From positions 434,001-498,000 of the forward strand of contig CAWUEW020000003.1 of NCBI GenBank assembly GCA_963921255.3: a stretch of 64,000 nucleotides of DNA, written 5' to 3'. Source of the stretch: JANSYL01 sp963921255. Its GTDB lineage: Bacteria; Pseudomonadota; Alphaproteobacteria; Rhodobacterales; Rhodobacteraceae. Under the pieces are notes generated by a model. It was not told the origin of the DNA, did no database searches, and saw only the letters and a program-made list of their open reading frames with translations. This document shows, one piece after another, positions 7,905 through 17,431 of this stretch (the stretch's first letter is position 1; each line of letters begins with the position of its first letter). Position numbers and translations under genes: made by a program.

Positions 7905-8924
7905 ATGACGCACCCCGCACCCACCACGCTCGCCGCGTTTGTCGATGCTTTGGCGACGGCCCCCCAACCAGACCCCGCCGTGCGGGCCGCGGCCGAGGCA
8001 CGGAATGGCAGCCTCACCAAGCCGCCGGGTGCCCTGGGCCGGTTGGAAGACCTGGCCATCTGGTACGCCGCGTGGCGCGGCGATGCGCGGCCGACGGTTT
8101 CGGCGCCGCAAGCGTTGGTCTTCGCGGGCAATCACGGCGTCGTCGCGCAGGGCGTGAGCGCATTTCCCGCCGAAGTGACCGAGCAGATGGTTGCAAATTT
8201 TGCCGGCAAAGGGGCGGCCATCAACCAGCTTTGCGACCTCGCGGGCGCGTCGCTGTCGGTCATTCCGCTCGAGTTGGACCGCCCAACGGCGGACTTCACA
8301 ACCGGTCCCGCGATGTCCGAAACCGAAGTGCTGGCGGCGCTGACCGCCGGATGGGAGGCCGTCGATCCCGCAGCGGACCTGCTGATCACCGGTGAAATGG
8401 GCATTGGCAACACCACATCCGCTGCCGCGATTGCGGCGGCACTTTTTGGCGGGGAAGCGGCCGAATGGACGGGGCGCGGCACGGGGGTGGACGATGCCGG
8501 TCTCGATGCCAAGACCCGGGCCGTTTCGGCCGGTCTTGCGGCCAATCCCGATGCCACGACCGATCCCATGCAGGCCTTGCGTTGCTTGGGCGGGCGCGAG
8601 GTCGCTGCGATGGCAGGGGCCATCGCCTCGGCGCGGGTGCAGGGGATCCCGGTGATCCTGGACGGGTTCATCTGCTCCGCTGCTGCCGCCGTGCTGCAGG
8701 CCGCCGCTCCCGGGGCGCTGGATCATGCCGTTGCCGGTCACGTGTCGGCCGAACAGGCGCACCACAAAATCCTGAGCAACATTGGCAAAGACCCGTTGCT
8801 GACCCTCGGGATGCGCCTGGGTGAAGGCAGCGGTGCCGCCCTGGCGATCCAAGTGCTCAAAGGGGCCATCGCTTGCCATTCCGGCATGGCGAGCTTTGCC
8901 GAAGCGGGCGTATCCGAAGGCTGA
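7905..8924 (+). CDS. cobT: nicotinate-nucleotide-dimethylbenzimidazole phosphoribosyltransferase
   Basis: 339 residues, the normal length. CobT transfers phosphoribose from nicotinate mononucleotide to 5,6-dimethylbenzimidazole, giving alpha-ribazole phosphate for B12. Family hallmarks are the KPPGALGRLE segment near residue 40, the FAGNHGV loop, the GEMGIGNTTSAAA motif and the C-terminal LRLGEGSGAALA stretch with the likely catalytic glutamate. It is divergent from cobS over an 85-bp gap that is too short for a full cobalamin riboswitch. Its stop abuts the stop of the convergent antiporter gene. Confidence 0.94.
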   Translation: MTHPAPTTLAAFVDALATAPQPDPAVRAAAEARNGSLTKPPGALGRLEDLAIWYAAWRGDARPTVSAPQALVFAGNHGVVAQGVSAFPAEVTEQMVANFAGKGAAINQLCDLAGASLSVIPLELDRPTADFTTGPAMSETEVLAALTAGWEAVDPAADLLITGEMGIGNTTSAAAIAAALFGGEAAEWTGRGTGVDDAGLDAKTRAVSAGLAANPDATTDPMQALRCLGGREVAAMAGAIASARVQGIPVILDGFICSAAAAVLQAAAPGALDHAVAGHVSAEQAHHKILSNIGKDPLLTLGMRLGEGSGAALAIQVLKGAIACHSGMASFAEAGVSEG

Positions 8925-10889
8925 TCAGATCCCGCTTCCGCCGGGGCGGCGCGGGGCCGCCCTGTCCCGCATGGTCCCCCTGAGTGCTCCGGCGTCGCCA
9001 CGGGGGCGGCGCACCGTCTCTTCCGTTTCCTCCGCCTCCTCATCCTGAGCGACGAGAGCGGTTTCGAGGTTTGCGTTCAGTTCGCGGGCCTTCTCCACGT
9101 ATTCCGTGTTCTCGGCGACGGGCACGCCGGGTTTCCAAACCTCGGCCAGGGCGCGCAGATTCTGGCGGTCATGGCGGTAGAAGGCGATTTCCTGTTCGTG
9201 CGCCTCGTAGTCGCTGAGCCCCATGTCTTCGAGCACATACCGCGCCGCACGCAGGGAGCTGTCGAACATCTCCCGCACGATGTGGTCCGCCCCGGCATCG
9301 AACAGTTCGTAGACATGCAACCGGTCGATGGCGCGTGCCGTGATCGCGATATCCGGTCGGATGTCACGGGCGTATCGCACAAGGCGGACCGCGTCGTCCC
9401 GATGATCCACCGCCACCTCCAGAACTTTGGCGGTGGCCAGTCCGGCCGCGGCCAGCATCTCGGGTCGGGTCGGATCGCCGAAATACCCTTTGAACCCAAA
9501 GCGCCGCATCAGTTGGATGGTCGCCAGGTCGGCATCAAGGACAACCGTCTTGAACCCCGAGACCTGCACCATCCGGTTCACGACCTGACCAAATCGCCCG
9601 ATGCCGGCGATGATGATCTCGGCCTCTTCGTCGATGGCGTCCGGTTCGGCTTCGGTGTCCGGTTCGCGCAAGCGATTGCGCAGGGCCTCATACGCGATGA
9701 AGGACAGCGGGGTCAGCAACATGCTGAGCGCGATGATCAGCAGTAGAACCTCGGCCACCCGGTCGGGGAACACCGATTGCTGCAGGCCGAAGGCAACCAG
9801 CACAAAGCCAAATTCGCCAGCCTGCGCCAGCCCAAGCGTGAAAAGCCAGCGGTCAGCGCCGCGAATGCGGAAGGTGACCGCGATGGCCAAAAGCACCAGT
9901 CCCTTCAGGATCATCAGTCCGAGGGTCAGCCCAACAATCATGAACGGATTGCCGAACAGGACGTTGAAGTTGATCCCGGCCCCCACCGTGATGAAGAACA
10001 ACCCCAGAAGCAGGCCCTTGAACGGTTCGATATTGGCCTCAAGCTCGTGCTTGAATTCCGAGTTCGCCAGCACGACCCCGGCGACAAACGCGCCCAGGGC
10101 CGGGCTGAGACCAACGACGATCATCAGCACCGCGATGCCCACCACGATCACGAGGGCGACGGCCGTGTACATCTCACGCAGGCGCGACATGTGAATGAAG
10201 CGAAACAGGTGCGGCGACAGATAGCGCCCGGCCAGGATCACCGCGATGACCGCGCCAAGCGTCACCAAGGTCACCCCCCATCCCGGCAGCCCCTCGACCA
10301 GCGACAGGCTGTGGTGGTGGTCTTCATGCGCACCGCTGCGCTGGATCGACCCGTCCTCGGCGATCTCCATCACGGCCGGCATCGCCAGCAGCGGGAGGAG
10401 CGCAAGGAACGGGATGACGGCAATGTCCTGCGTCAGCAGCACCGAAAAGGCCGAGCGCCCGCCATTGGTCTGCATGAGGTCTTTTTCATTCAGTGTTTTC
10501 AGAACGATGGCCGTTGACGACAGAGCGAGGGTCAGGCCGATGGCGACGGCCATGCTTTGTGTCAGCCCAAGTGTATAGGCGGCCCCGGCCAACAGAACGG
10601 TCGTGATGACGATCTGCGCGCCCCCAAGCCCCAAAAGCTTGCGCCGCATCTCCCACAGGCCGCGTGGATCCAGTTCCAACCCGATGAGGAACAGCATCAG
10701 GACCACACCAAACTCGGCATAGTGTTGAAGGTCTTCGGTTTCCGAACCAACCAGTCCCAGAATGGGGCCAATCGCGATTCCGGCGATCAGGTAACCCAGA
10801 ACCGACCCCAGGCCGAACCGCACGGACAAGGGAACGGCAATCACCATGGCGCCCAGGTAGATCAAGGCCTGCAGCAATATGCTGTCCAT
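8925..10889 (-). CDS. Kef-type K+/H+ antiporter (CPA2 family) with TrkA-N domain
   Basis: 654 residues from the ATG at 10889; the open frame extends 42 residues upstream but that stretch is not membrane-like, while MDSILLQALIYLGAM begins the first helix. Residues 1-400 are a 12-13-helix Na+/H+ exchanger domain. A His-rich loop (HEDHHH) near residue 190 is unusual. From about 420 a TrkA-N (RCK) nucleotide-binding domain follows (IIIAGIGRFGQVVNRM, a GxGxxG fold). The C-terminus is acidic. KefB/KefC proteins export K+ and are gated by glutathione adducts; no KefF/KefG partner gene is nearby. Confidence 0.88.
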   Translation of the reverse strand: MDSILLQALIYLGAMVIAVPLSVRFGLGSVLGYLIAGIAIGPILGLVGSETEDLQHYAEFGVVLMLFLIGLELDPRGLWEMRRKLLGLGGAQIVITTVLLAGAAYTLGLTQSMAVAIGLTLALSSTAIVLKTLNEKDLMQTNGGRSAFSVLLTQDIAVIPFLALLPLLAMPAVMEIAEDGSIQRSGAHEDHHHSLSLVEGLPGWGVTLVTLGAVIAVILAGRYLSPHLFRFIHMSRLREMYTAVALVIVVGIAVLMIVVGLSPALGAFVAGVVLANSEFKHELEANIEPFKGLLLGLFFITVGAGINFNVLFGNPFMIVGLTLGLMILKGLVLLAIAVTFRIRGADRWLFTLGLAQAGEFGFVLVAFGLQQSVFPDRVAEVLLLIIALSMLLTPLSFIAYEALRNRLREPDTEAEPDAIDEEAEIIIAGIGRFGQVVNRMVQVSGFKTVVLDADLATIQLMRRFGFKGYFGDPTRPEMLAAAGLATAKVLEVAVDHRDDAVRLVRYARDIRPDIAITARAIDRLHVYELFDAGADHIVREMFDSSLRAARYVLEDMGLSDYEAHEQEIAFYRHDRQNLRALAEVWKPGVPVAENTEYVEKARELNANLETALVAQDEEAEETEETVRRPRGDAGALRGTMRDRAAPRRPGGSGI

Positions 10890-11078
10890 CTGGGTGTCCC
10901 TTCGGGGTCCGCGTGCTGTCCCTAGACTACAACCCAAGGGTGCATGCGCAAGCGACACGGGCGCGCGGTTGGACTGCAATTTGCGGTGCATGCGGTCGCG
11001 TGGCCGGTCAGACACCGCTTGTCATTTGAAGCAAATCGCGGTGAAACCGTTCCACAGCATGCGCAGGGAGGATTTGCC

Positions 11079-11762
11079 ATGAAACGGTCCGAGATTAACG
11101 AGATTATGGCCCAGGCCGATGACTTCATCCGGTCCTTTGGATTTGTCCTGCCGCCGTTTGCCTATTGGTCCCCGGACGAGATGAAGGCCCGCCGCTCCGA
11201 GATCGAGGGGATCATCTCGGGTCGCATGGGATGGGACATCACCGATTACGGACAGGGCGATTTCGACAAGCTCGGCCTGTTTCTTTTCACGCTCCGCAAC
11301 GGCCGCCTCGAGGATTTGGAACGGGGCGGGGGCATGTGCTACGCCGAAAAGCTCCTGATCTCGCGGCAAGACCAGATCAGCCCGATGCACCGCCACTATC
11401 TCAAGGCCGAGGACATCATCAATCGCGGCGGGGCCACGATGGCGATTGAGCTCTTTGGCTCGACGCCGGACGGCTCCTTTGATGAAACGGCAGGCGGCAC
11501 CGTCCTATGCGATGGCATCGCGCGCAGCTTCTCCCCGGGGGAGGTTTTGCTTTTCCAACCGGGCGAAAGCGTCACGCTGATGCCGGGGGATTGGCATGCA
11601 TTCTGGGGCGAAGGCGGCGATGTGCTGATTGGCGAGGTGTCGACGGTCAACAACGACGAAACCGACAACTGGTTCAAGGATCCGATCGGGCGGTTTGCCG
11701 ATATCGAGGAAGACGTCGATCCGACCCACCTTCTGGTGTCCGACTACAAGACCTGGCTCTGA
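11079..11762 (+). CDS. D-lyxose ketol-isomerase-like cupin protein
   Basis: 227 residues from the ATG at 11079, which has GGGAGGA 6 nt upstream. The sequence matches the D-lyxose isomerase family: an N-terminal helical part, then a cupin barrel whose likely metal ligands lie in PMHRHYLKAED and in the PGDWHAFWGEGGDVLIGE segment. Such enzymes interconvert D-lyxose and D-xylulose, or D-mannose and D-fructose. No sugar transporter or kinase lies next to it, so the physiological sugar is unknown. It is probably monocistronic, convergent with purD. Confidence 0.8.
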   Translation: MKRSEINEIMAQADDFIRSFGFVLPPFAYWSPDEMKARRSEIEGIISGRMGWDITDYGQGDFDKLGLFLFTLRNGRLEDLERGGGMCYAEKLLISRQDQISPMHRHYLKAEDIINRGGATMAIELFGSTPDGSFDETAGGTVLCDGIARSFSPGEVLLFQPGESVTLMPGDWHAFWGEGGDVLIGEVSTVNNDETDNWFKDPIGRFADIEEDVDPTHLLVSDYKTWL

Positions 11763-11769
11763 GCGCGCG

Positions 11770-13032
11770 TTACAGCGCCCGCCACCCGATGTCGCGCCGG
11801 AAAAACCCGTCCGGCCAGTGGATCTGGTCGACCATCCCATAGGCCTTGTCCCGCGCCTCGACCAGCGTCGCGCCGCGCGCCGTCACGTTCAGAACCCGCC
11901 CACCCGTGGCGACGATCTGCCCATCGGCTTTGCTGGTGCCGGCATGGAACACCATCTGAAAGCTGTCTTCGGGAAGATCGGATAGGCCACCGATGACCGA
12001 CCCCTTTTCGTATCCGCCGGGATACCCGTTGGCGGCCATGACCACCGTCATCGCGTGATCGTCCGCCCAGTTCACCTGCATCTCCGACAAACGTTCTTCG
12101 GCGGCGGCCAGCATCAGGTCCAGCGCCTGCCCGCCCAAACGCATCATCAGCGCCTGGCACTCCGGATCGCCGAACCGCACGTTGTATTCGACGAGGCGCG
12201 GCTGACCGTCCTCGATCATCAGTCCGGCATAGAGCACGCCGCGATAGGGTGTCCCACGCGCGGCCATCTCGCCCACGCAGGGCGCGATGATCTCGTCCAG
12301 CGCGCGCTGCGCGACGGTGTCGTCCAGAACAGGGGCAGGGGAATAGGCGCCCATCCCGCCCGTGTTGGGGCCAGTGTCGCCTTCGCCCACGCGTTTGTGG
12401 TCCTGTGCGGTGCCAACCGGCAGCACGCTGGTGCCGTCGCACAGCACGAAGAACGAGGCCTCTTCGCCGGTCATGAATTCTTCGATCACGACTTCCGCGC
12501 CAGCGCTGCCGAAGGCGCCGCCGAACATGTCGTCAATCGCGTCCAGCGCCGCGTCAAGCTCCATCGCCACGATCACGCCTTTGCCCGCAGCCAATCCATC
12601 GGCTTTCACGACGATCGGGGCGCCTTGGTCCCGGACGTAGGCCTTGGCGGCCTCGGCCTCGGTGAACCGGGCCCACGCGGCGGTCGGGGCACCGGCGGCA
12701 TCGCAGACTTCCTTGGTGAAGGCTTTGGAGGCTTCCAGCCGCGCGGCTTCGGCCGTTGGCCCAAAGGCCAGAACGCCCGCTGCCGCGAGGGCGTCCACCA
12801 CGCCCGCGGCCAGCGGTGCTTCGGGCCCGACGATCACGAAATCGATCGACTCCGCATCCGCAAAGCTGACAACGGCATCGGGGTCCGTCACATCCAAACT
12901 GGCACATTCGGCGATCTGGGCGATACCGGCATTGCCCGGCGCCACAACCAACCGGTCGCATTTCGGGTTCTGAAGCACGGCCCATGCCAACGCATGTTCG
13001 CGCCCGCCGCCACCGAGGATGAGAATGTTCAT
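11770..13032 (-). CDS. purD: phosphoribosylamine-glycine ligase
   Basis: 420 residues, full length. PurD joins phosphoribosylamine to glycine with ATP in step two of purine synthesis. The N-terminal domain starts with the typical MNILILGGGGREHALAW. The ATP-grasp domain includes VVKADGLAAGKGV and the QDHKRVGEGDTGPNTGGMG loop, then EYNVRFGDPECQ. The C-terminal domain carries VVMAANGYPGGYEKG. It is divergent from xseA across 81 bp. Confidence 0.96.
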   Translation of the reverse strand: MNILILGGGGREHALAWAVLQNPKCDRLVVAPGNAGIAQIAECASLDVTDPDAVVSFADAESIDFVIVGPEAPLAAGVVDALAAAGVLAFGPTAEAARLEASKAFTKEVCDAAGAPTAAWARFTEAEAAKAYVRDQGAPIVVKADGLAAGKGVIVAMELDAALDAIDDMFGGAFGSAGAEVVIEEFMTGEEASFFVLCDGTSVLPVGTAQDHKRVGEGDTGPNTGGMGAYSPAPVLDDTVAQRALDEIIAPCVGEMAARGTPYRGVLYAGLMIEDGQPRLVEYNVRFGDPECQALMMRLGGQALDLMLAAAEERLSEMQVNWADDHAMTVVMAANGYPGGYEKGSVIGGLSDLPEDSFQMVFHAGTSKADGQIVATGGRVLNVTARGATLVEARDKAYGMVDQIHWPDGFFRRDIGWRAL

Positions 13033-13113
13033 GCCGCGCTCCCTTGGCCTTCGTTGTCGGGCGTTCTAGGCTCCCCCTCACACAGGCACAAGCGGACGAG
13101 GGCGCGCAGGCGC

Positions 13114-14688
13114 ATGGATGATCTGATTGAGGGCGGCGGCACGGCACCGGGCGACAACGCGCCGGAGTTCAGCGTGTCGGACATCACCAGCGCGATCAAG
13201 CGCACGCTGGAGGGCGCGTTTGGCCGCGTGCGCGTCCGCGGCGAAATCGGTCGTGTCGTGCGGGCCCGCTCGGGGCATCTCTACTACGACATCAAAGATG
13301 ATCGGAACGTGATCAACTGCACGACGTGGAAGGGGCAGGCTGCCGGTCTCGGCATGGAGCCGGAGGAAGGGTTGGAGGTCATCGTCACCGGTCGGCTCAG
13401 CGCCTATGGCCCGCAGTCCCGGTACAATCTGAACGTCGACCGGATGGAGGTTGCCGGCGAAGGCGCGCTGATGGCGCTCTTGGAAAAGCGCCGCAAAGCG
13501 CTGGCCGGCGAAGGCCTGTTCGACGAAGGCCGCAAACAGCGCCTGCCGTTCCTGCCCGAGGTGATTGGTGTGGTGACATCCCCGACCGGCGCCGTGATCC
13601 GGGACATTCTGCACCGCTTGCGGGATCGCTTTCCCCGTCCGGTGCTGATCTGGCCGGTGGCCGTGCAGGGCGCGCGCTGTGCGCCCGAGGTGACGGCCGC
13701 GATCCGCGGGTTCAATGCCTTGCCCGCCGGGGGACCGATCCCCCGGCCCGATCTCATCATCGTGGCCCGCGGCGGTGGATCGCTCGAGGATCTTTGGGGG
13801 TTCAACGAGGAATCGGTCGTTCGCGCCGCCGCGGACAGCCAGATCCCCCTGATTTCGGCTGTCGGGCATGAAACGGACACAACGCTGATCGACCATGCCG
13901 CCGATTGGCGCGCACCGACCCCGACCGCGGCGGCGGAACGTGCGGTTCCGGTGCGGCTGGATTTGCTGCAATGGCTGCAGGGGCAGGAGGCGGTCCTGTC
14001 CCGCGGCATGACCCAAACGCTCACGCTGCGACGGCAGCGTCTGGGGGATCTCTCCCGCGCCTTGCCGCGACCCGAAACCTTGCTGGACACCGCGCGCCAA
14101 CGGCTTGACCTTGCCAGCCTGACCCTGGCCCCCGCCCTGCGCCAACGCGCGTCCGAGGCCCGGGCGCGAGCGGACCGTGCCGCCAGCCTGCTGCGCCCCG
14201 GGCTCGAAAGATCTATCGCCGCGCGGCGCCTGTCGCTTGGGCGGGCCGCGGCGCAGTTGACGCCGGCCGCGCTTCAACGCCTTGTGCGGGACGGCCGGGC
14301 GCGCCTGACGCGGGAGGCCAGCCGACTTGATCCCGCGCGTGCGGCGCGCCAGCGGCAGGAGGCCGCCACGCGCCTTGCAGATCTGGGTGCGCGCCTTGAT
14401 CGGGCGGCCGACGCGGTGCGCAAGGCCCATCAGAGCCGACTCGACGCCTTGGCGCGCCTGCATCAAACCCTCGGGTATACGGAGACCCTCAAACGGGGCT
14501 ACGCCGTGGTCCGGGACGCCGAGGGGGTCGTGACCCGGAAAGCCGACGCGCAGCGTGCTGCGGCGTTGGAGGTCGAATTTGCCGACGGTCGTTTGGCTGT
14601 GCGCCCGGCGGACGCCCCGCCCAAACCGGTCAAACCGGCGCGGGCAAAAAAGGCGGATCCATCCTCGGATCAGGGGTCTTTGTTCTAG
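13114..14688 (+). CDS. xseA: exodeoxyribonuclease VII large subunit
   Basis: 524 residues from the ATG at 13114. The frame is open for another kilobase upstream, but that part is antisense to purD and is not coding. The N-terminus is an OB-fold (EFSVSDITSAIKRTLEGAFGR; VRVRGEIGR). The catalytic Exonuc_VII_L domain follows, with VIGVVTSPTGAVIRDI, the IIVARGGGSLEDLWGFNEE motif and SAVGHETDTTLIDHAAD. A long Arg/Ala-rich coiled region and a basic tail follow. XseA with XseB degrades single-stranded DNA; xseB is not in the window. Confidence 0.95.
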   Translation: MDDLIEGGGTAPGDNAPEFSVSDITSAIKRTLEGAFGRVRVRGEIGRVVRARSGHLYYDIKDDRNVINCTTWKGQAAGLGMEPEEGLEVIVTGRLSAYGPQSRYNLNVDRMEVAGEGALMALLEKRRKALAGEGLFDEGRKQRLPFLPEVIGVVTSPTGAVIRDILHRLRDRFPRPVLIWPVAVQGARCAPEVTAAIRGFNALPAGGPIPRPDLIIVARGGGSLEDLWGFNEESVVRAAADSQIPLISAVGHETDTTLIDHAADWRAPTPTAAAERAVPVRLDLLQWLQGQEAVLSRGMTQTLTLRRQRLGDLSRALPRPETLLDTARQRLDLASLTLAPALRQRASEARARADRAASLLRPGLERSIAARRLSLGRAAAQLTPAALQRLVRDGRARLTREASRLDPARAARQRQEAATRLADLGARLDRAADAVRKAHQSRLDALARLHQTLGYTETLKRGYAVVRDAEGVVTRKADAQRAAALEVEFADGRLAVRPADAPPKPVKPARAKKADPSSDQGSLF

Positions 14689-14702
14689 GTGCCGTCCGCG
14701 AT

Positions 14703-14727
14703 TTGACATTTTGGATGCATTTTGTCA
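14703..14727 (+). promoter_or_regulatory. candidate promoter/operator ahead of the TetR gene
   Basis: TTGACA (14703-14708) is a perfect -35 box. It overlaps an inverted pair TGACA (14704-14708) / TGTCA (14723-14727) around a central ATGCAT, ending 10 nt before the TetR start. TetR regulators often bind such a dyad on their own promoter. No good -10 box is seen. Confidence 0.4.
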
Positions 14728-14737
14728 GACACGCCGC

Positions 14738-15361
14738 ATGTCCGAAACCGATGCCCCCCGCCTGACCGACCGCATTCGTGCGCAGCAGCCCGACGACAAA
14801 TCCCGGGCGGTGCTTGAAGCGGCGTTCGAAACCTTCCTGACCTTCGGGGTCAAACGCAGCTCGATGCAGGATATTGCCGACCGCGCCGGAATGAGCCGGG
14901 CCGCGCTTTACCTGCATTTCAAGAACAAGGACGATATCTTTCACGCGTTGATGGTCGCCTATTACGACGCCGCCGTTGACGCCGTTACCGAGGCTTTGGC
15001 GGCCCATACCGATCCGGTGGCGGCCCTTAGCGCGGCCTTCGAGGCACAGGTCGGGGATGCGGCCGAACGGATGATGGACAGCCCCCATGGGGCCGAGCTT
15101 CTGGCCGCCAAGCACAGCGACATGCAGGCCCTGACGCTGGAGGGCGAGGCACGCCTGGCCGCTGTGTATGGATCCTGGTTGTCCGAGGGGCAGACCGCCG
15201 GGCGCCTTGCGTCCGAGGCAGTCGGAGAAGACCCGACGGAAACCGGTGCCACGATGGTGATGGCGGTCTACGGGCTCAAGACACCGGCAACCGATCTCGC
15301 CACGTACCGCGCCCGTCGAGCACGGCTTGCGGCCCTTTTTGGACGCGCACTGCGCCCGTGA
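14738..15361 (+). CDS. TetR/AcrR-family transcriptional regulator
   Basis: 207 residues from the ATG at 14738. The N-terminal helix-turn-helix is clear: AVLEAAFETFLTFGVKRSS, MQDIADRAGMSRAALYLHF and KNKDDIFHALM (about residues 23-75). The C-terminal ligand domain is not recognisable by eye. It probably represses its own promoter and perhaps xseA-distal genes. The convergent peptide transporter operon ends 55 bp away, so control of that transporter is possible but unproven. Confidence 0.87.
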   Translation: MSETDAPRLTDRIRAQQPDDKSRAVLEAAFETFLTFGVKRSSMQDIADRAGMSRAALYLHFKNKDDIFHALMVAYYDAAVDAVTEALAAHTDPVAALSAAFEAQVGDAAERMMDSPHGAELLAAKHSDMQALTLEGEARLAAVYGSWLSEGQTAGRLASEAVGEDPTETGATMVMAVYGLKTPATDLATYRARRARLAALFGRALRP

Positions 15362-15362
15362 C

Positions 15363-15415
15363 GGGGGGCGTTTTCTGCACAGAAAACGCGTCGGAAATCT
15401 AGGATTTCCGCCCCC
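15363..15415. repeat. two-hairpin palindromic element with closing outer stem
   Basis: GGGGG (15363-15367) and CCCCC (15411-15415) close two adjacent hairpins. The first is GCGTTTTCTG/CAGAAAACGC (15368-15377, 15380-15389), the second CGGAAATC/GATTTCCG (15392-15399, 15403-15410). The element fills the gap between the convergent TetR and permease stops, so it probably terminates transcription in both directions. Confidence 0.75.
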
Positions 15416-15416
15416 T

Positions 15417-16382
15417 TTACCGACCGCGGATGCGGGGATCCAGCGCGTCGCGCAAGCCGTCACCGATGTAGTTCACAGCCAGCACGGTCAGCGAAATGGC
15501 CAGACCGGGCCAGAGCACGCGCTCGGGGTGCTGCTGCAGGAAGTCGGTGGCGTCGAACAGCAGCTTGCCCCAGGTCGGGAAGTCCGACGGGAAGCCCAAG
15601 CCCAGGAAGCTGAGCGCGCTCTCGGTGATGATCGCATTCGCGATCCCCAACGTGGCCGAAACCATGATGGGCGACATCACGTTGGGCAGGATGTGGCGCA
15701 GGATCATCTTGTTGGACGGTGTCCCGATGGACCGCGCGGCCATGACAAACTCGCGTTCTTTCAGGGCCAGCACATCGCCGCGCACCACACGCGCGGTCTG
15801 CATCCAGGATGTGGCGCCGATCACGATCACGATCAGGATGAAAATCCCGCCTTCCGGACCGAACGCGGCGCGCAACTGGTCGCGGAACAGCATGATGATG
15901 ACCAGGAGCAGCGGCAGCAGGGGCAGTGCGAGGAACAGGTCGGTCAGGCGCATCAACGGGCCATCGAGCCATTTGAAGAAGCCGGCCATCACGCCGATGA
16001 GCGTCCCAAGGAACAGGGCCAGAAGCATCGCCACAAGCCCCACGAGGATCGAGATCTGACCGCCCGCCATCATGCGGGCCATGGTATCCCGCCCCAACTG
16101 GTCGGTGCCCATCGGATGGGCCAGGGTTGGGCCAGAGTTCCGGGCGCGGATGTCGATGAACTGCGGATCGACGGTCCACAAGAACGGCCCGACAAAGACG
16201 AACAGCAGGGCAATGATGAAAAAGCCCAGTCCGAACACAGCGCCTTTGTGGGTCTTGAACTGGTCCCAGACATCCCACCACTGGTTGCGCGGCGGTTTGA
16301 AGTTTTCCAGCTCCAGTTCGCGCTCGACCGCGGTGGCGGCGGGCTTGATCGGGGCCTCGGGGGTTTGGTTCGTCTCAGTCAT
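15417..16382 (-). CDS. peptide-type ABC transporter permease (OppC/DppC family)
   Basis: 321 residues. It has an N-terminal cytosolic part with the OppC_N motif (WDVWDQFKTHKGAVFGLG), a first membrane helix, a periplasmic loop with HPMGTDQLGRDTMARMM, then about five helices in the BPD_transp_1 domain. The EAA-type loop EFVMAARSIGTPSNKMILRH contacts the ATPase. DppC/OppC subunits form the inner-membrane channel with OppB. Its start overlaps the oppB-like stop by 8 bp, so it is translationally coupled and lies last in the operon. Confidence 0.92.
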   Translation of the reverse strand: MTETNQTPEAPIKPAATAVERELELENFKPPRNQWWDVWDQFKTHKGAVFGLGFFIIALLFVFVGPFLWTVDPQFIDIRARNSGPTLAHPMGTDQLGRDTMARMMAGGQISILVGLVAMLLALFLGTLIGVMAGFFKWLDGPLMRLTDLFLALPLLPLLLVIIMLFRDQLRAAFGPEGGIFILIVIVIGATSWMQTARVVRGDVLALKEREFVMAARSIGTPSNKMILRHILPNVMSPIMVSATLGIANAIITESALSFLGLGFPSDFPTWGKLLFDATDFLQQHPERVLWPGLAISLTVLAVNYIGDGLRDALDPRIRGR

Positions 16383-17385
16383 AGCGAATCCTCGGATCGA
16401 GAATGCCGTAGAGGATGTCGGCCATCAGGTTAAAGAGCACGATCAGGATCGCGAAGATGAAGCTGACGGTTTGCACCACCGGCACATCGCCGCCCTGGAT
16501 CGCGATGATCAGCAATTGGCCGATGCCATTCACCTTGAACACCTGCTCGGTGATGATGGCGCCGCCAAAGACGGCCGGCACATTCAGGGCGATCACGGTC
16601 ACAACCGGGATCATCGAGTTGCGCAGCACGTGCACGAGGACGACAACCTGTTCGCTCAGGCCTTTGGCCCGGGCGGTCCGCACGTAGTCCTGGTTCAGGT
16701 TGTCCAGCATCGAGGCACGCATGTAGCGGCTGATCTGGCTGGCGTTGAACAGACCCAACACCATAACAGGCATGATGATCTGCTTGAGCTGGACCACGAA
16801 GCTGTCCCAATCGGTGACCTCATGGGTGGTGTCGTAGACGCTTGGGAACCAGCCCAGGTTCACCGCGAAGATCACGATGAACAGAACGCCGGTGAAGAAG
16901 GTCGGAACCGAGAAGCCCACCATCGAGATGAAGGTGCCGACCTGGTCGAAGACCGAATACTGCTTGTAGGCCGAGATGATGCCAAGTGGCAGCGCAATCA
17001 GGATGCCGACGATGTAGGAGGTGCCGACCACCCACAGGGTCTGCGGCAGGCGCTGCACGATCAAGTCCATCACCGGGGACCGGGTCTGGTAGCTGATGAT
17101 GCGCGCGCCGTCCTCGGGTGCCATCGACGTGCCCAACCAGCCATCCAGCAGGTGCAGCGGCTCGTCCCAGACCATCAGTTTGAGCCATTTGAAATACTGA
17201 ACGAAGACCGGGTCGTTCACGCCCAGACTTTCGCGGATCTGTTCGCGCACGTCTGGCGGGATGGTCAGCGGCAGGCCGGCGGTCGGGTCCGACGGGCTTA
17301 GTTTGACGATCAGGAAAATGATGAAACTGATGAACAGAAGCGTCGGGACTGCAAGGATCAGGCGACGGAACGTGAATGTCAGCAT
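16375..17385 (-). CDS. peptide-type ABC transporter permease (OppB/DppB family)
   Basis: 336 residues. The N-terminal helix (FRRLILAVPTLLFISFIIFL) and KLSPSDPTAGL are typical of DppB/OppB. A periplasmic domain is longer than in E. coli DppB. The helical BPD_transp_1 domain contains the EAA loop DYVRTARAKGLSEQVVVLVHVLRN. It pairs with the OppC-like permease encoded just downstream. Transcription comes from the binding protein gene, 91 bp upstream, across an intercistronic hairpin. Confidence 0.92.
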   Translation of the reverse strand: MLTFTFRRLILAVPTLLFISFIIFLIVKLSPSDPTAGLPLTIPPDVREQIRESLGVNDPVFVQYFKWLKLMVWDEPLHLLDGWLGTSMAPEDGARIISYQTRSPVMDLIVQRLPQTLWVVGTSYIVGILIALPLGIISAYKQYSVFDQVGTFISMVGFSVPTFFTGVLFIVIFAVNLGWFPSVYDTTHEVTDWDSFVVQLKQIIMPVMVLGLFNASQISRYMRASMLDNLNQDYVRTARAKGLSEQVVVLVHVLRNSMIPVVTVIALNVPAVFGGAIITEQVFKVNGIGQLLIIAIQGGDVPVVQTVSFIFAILIVLFNLMADILYGILDPRIRYD

Positions 17386-17431
17386 GGGCCAACGCCTCGG
17401 GTCATAAGTTGCGGGGGGTGGGGCAAGGAAT

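Noticed and set aside
12055..13113. Long N-terminal extension of xseA
   Set aside because: The open frame is antisense to purD. The OB-fold of XseA begins near 13170 and the ATG at 13114 gives normal length.
14738..15361. TetR gene as proven regulator of the peptide transporter
   Set aside because: It is only convergent with the transporter operon. No copy of its candidate operator was seen in the transporter control region at 19190-19457.
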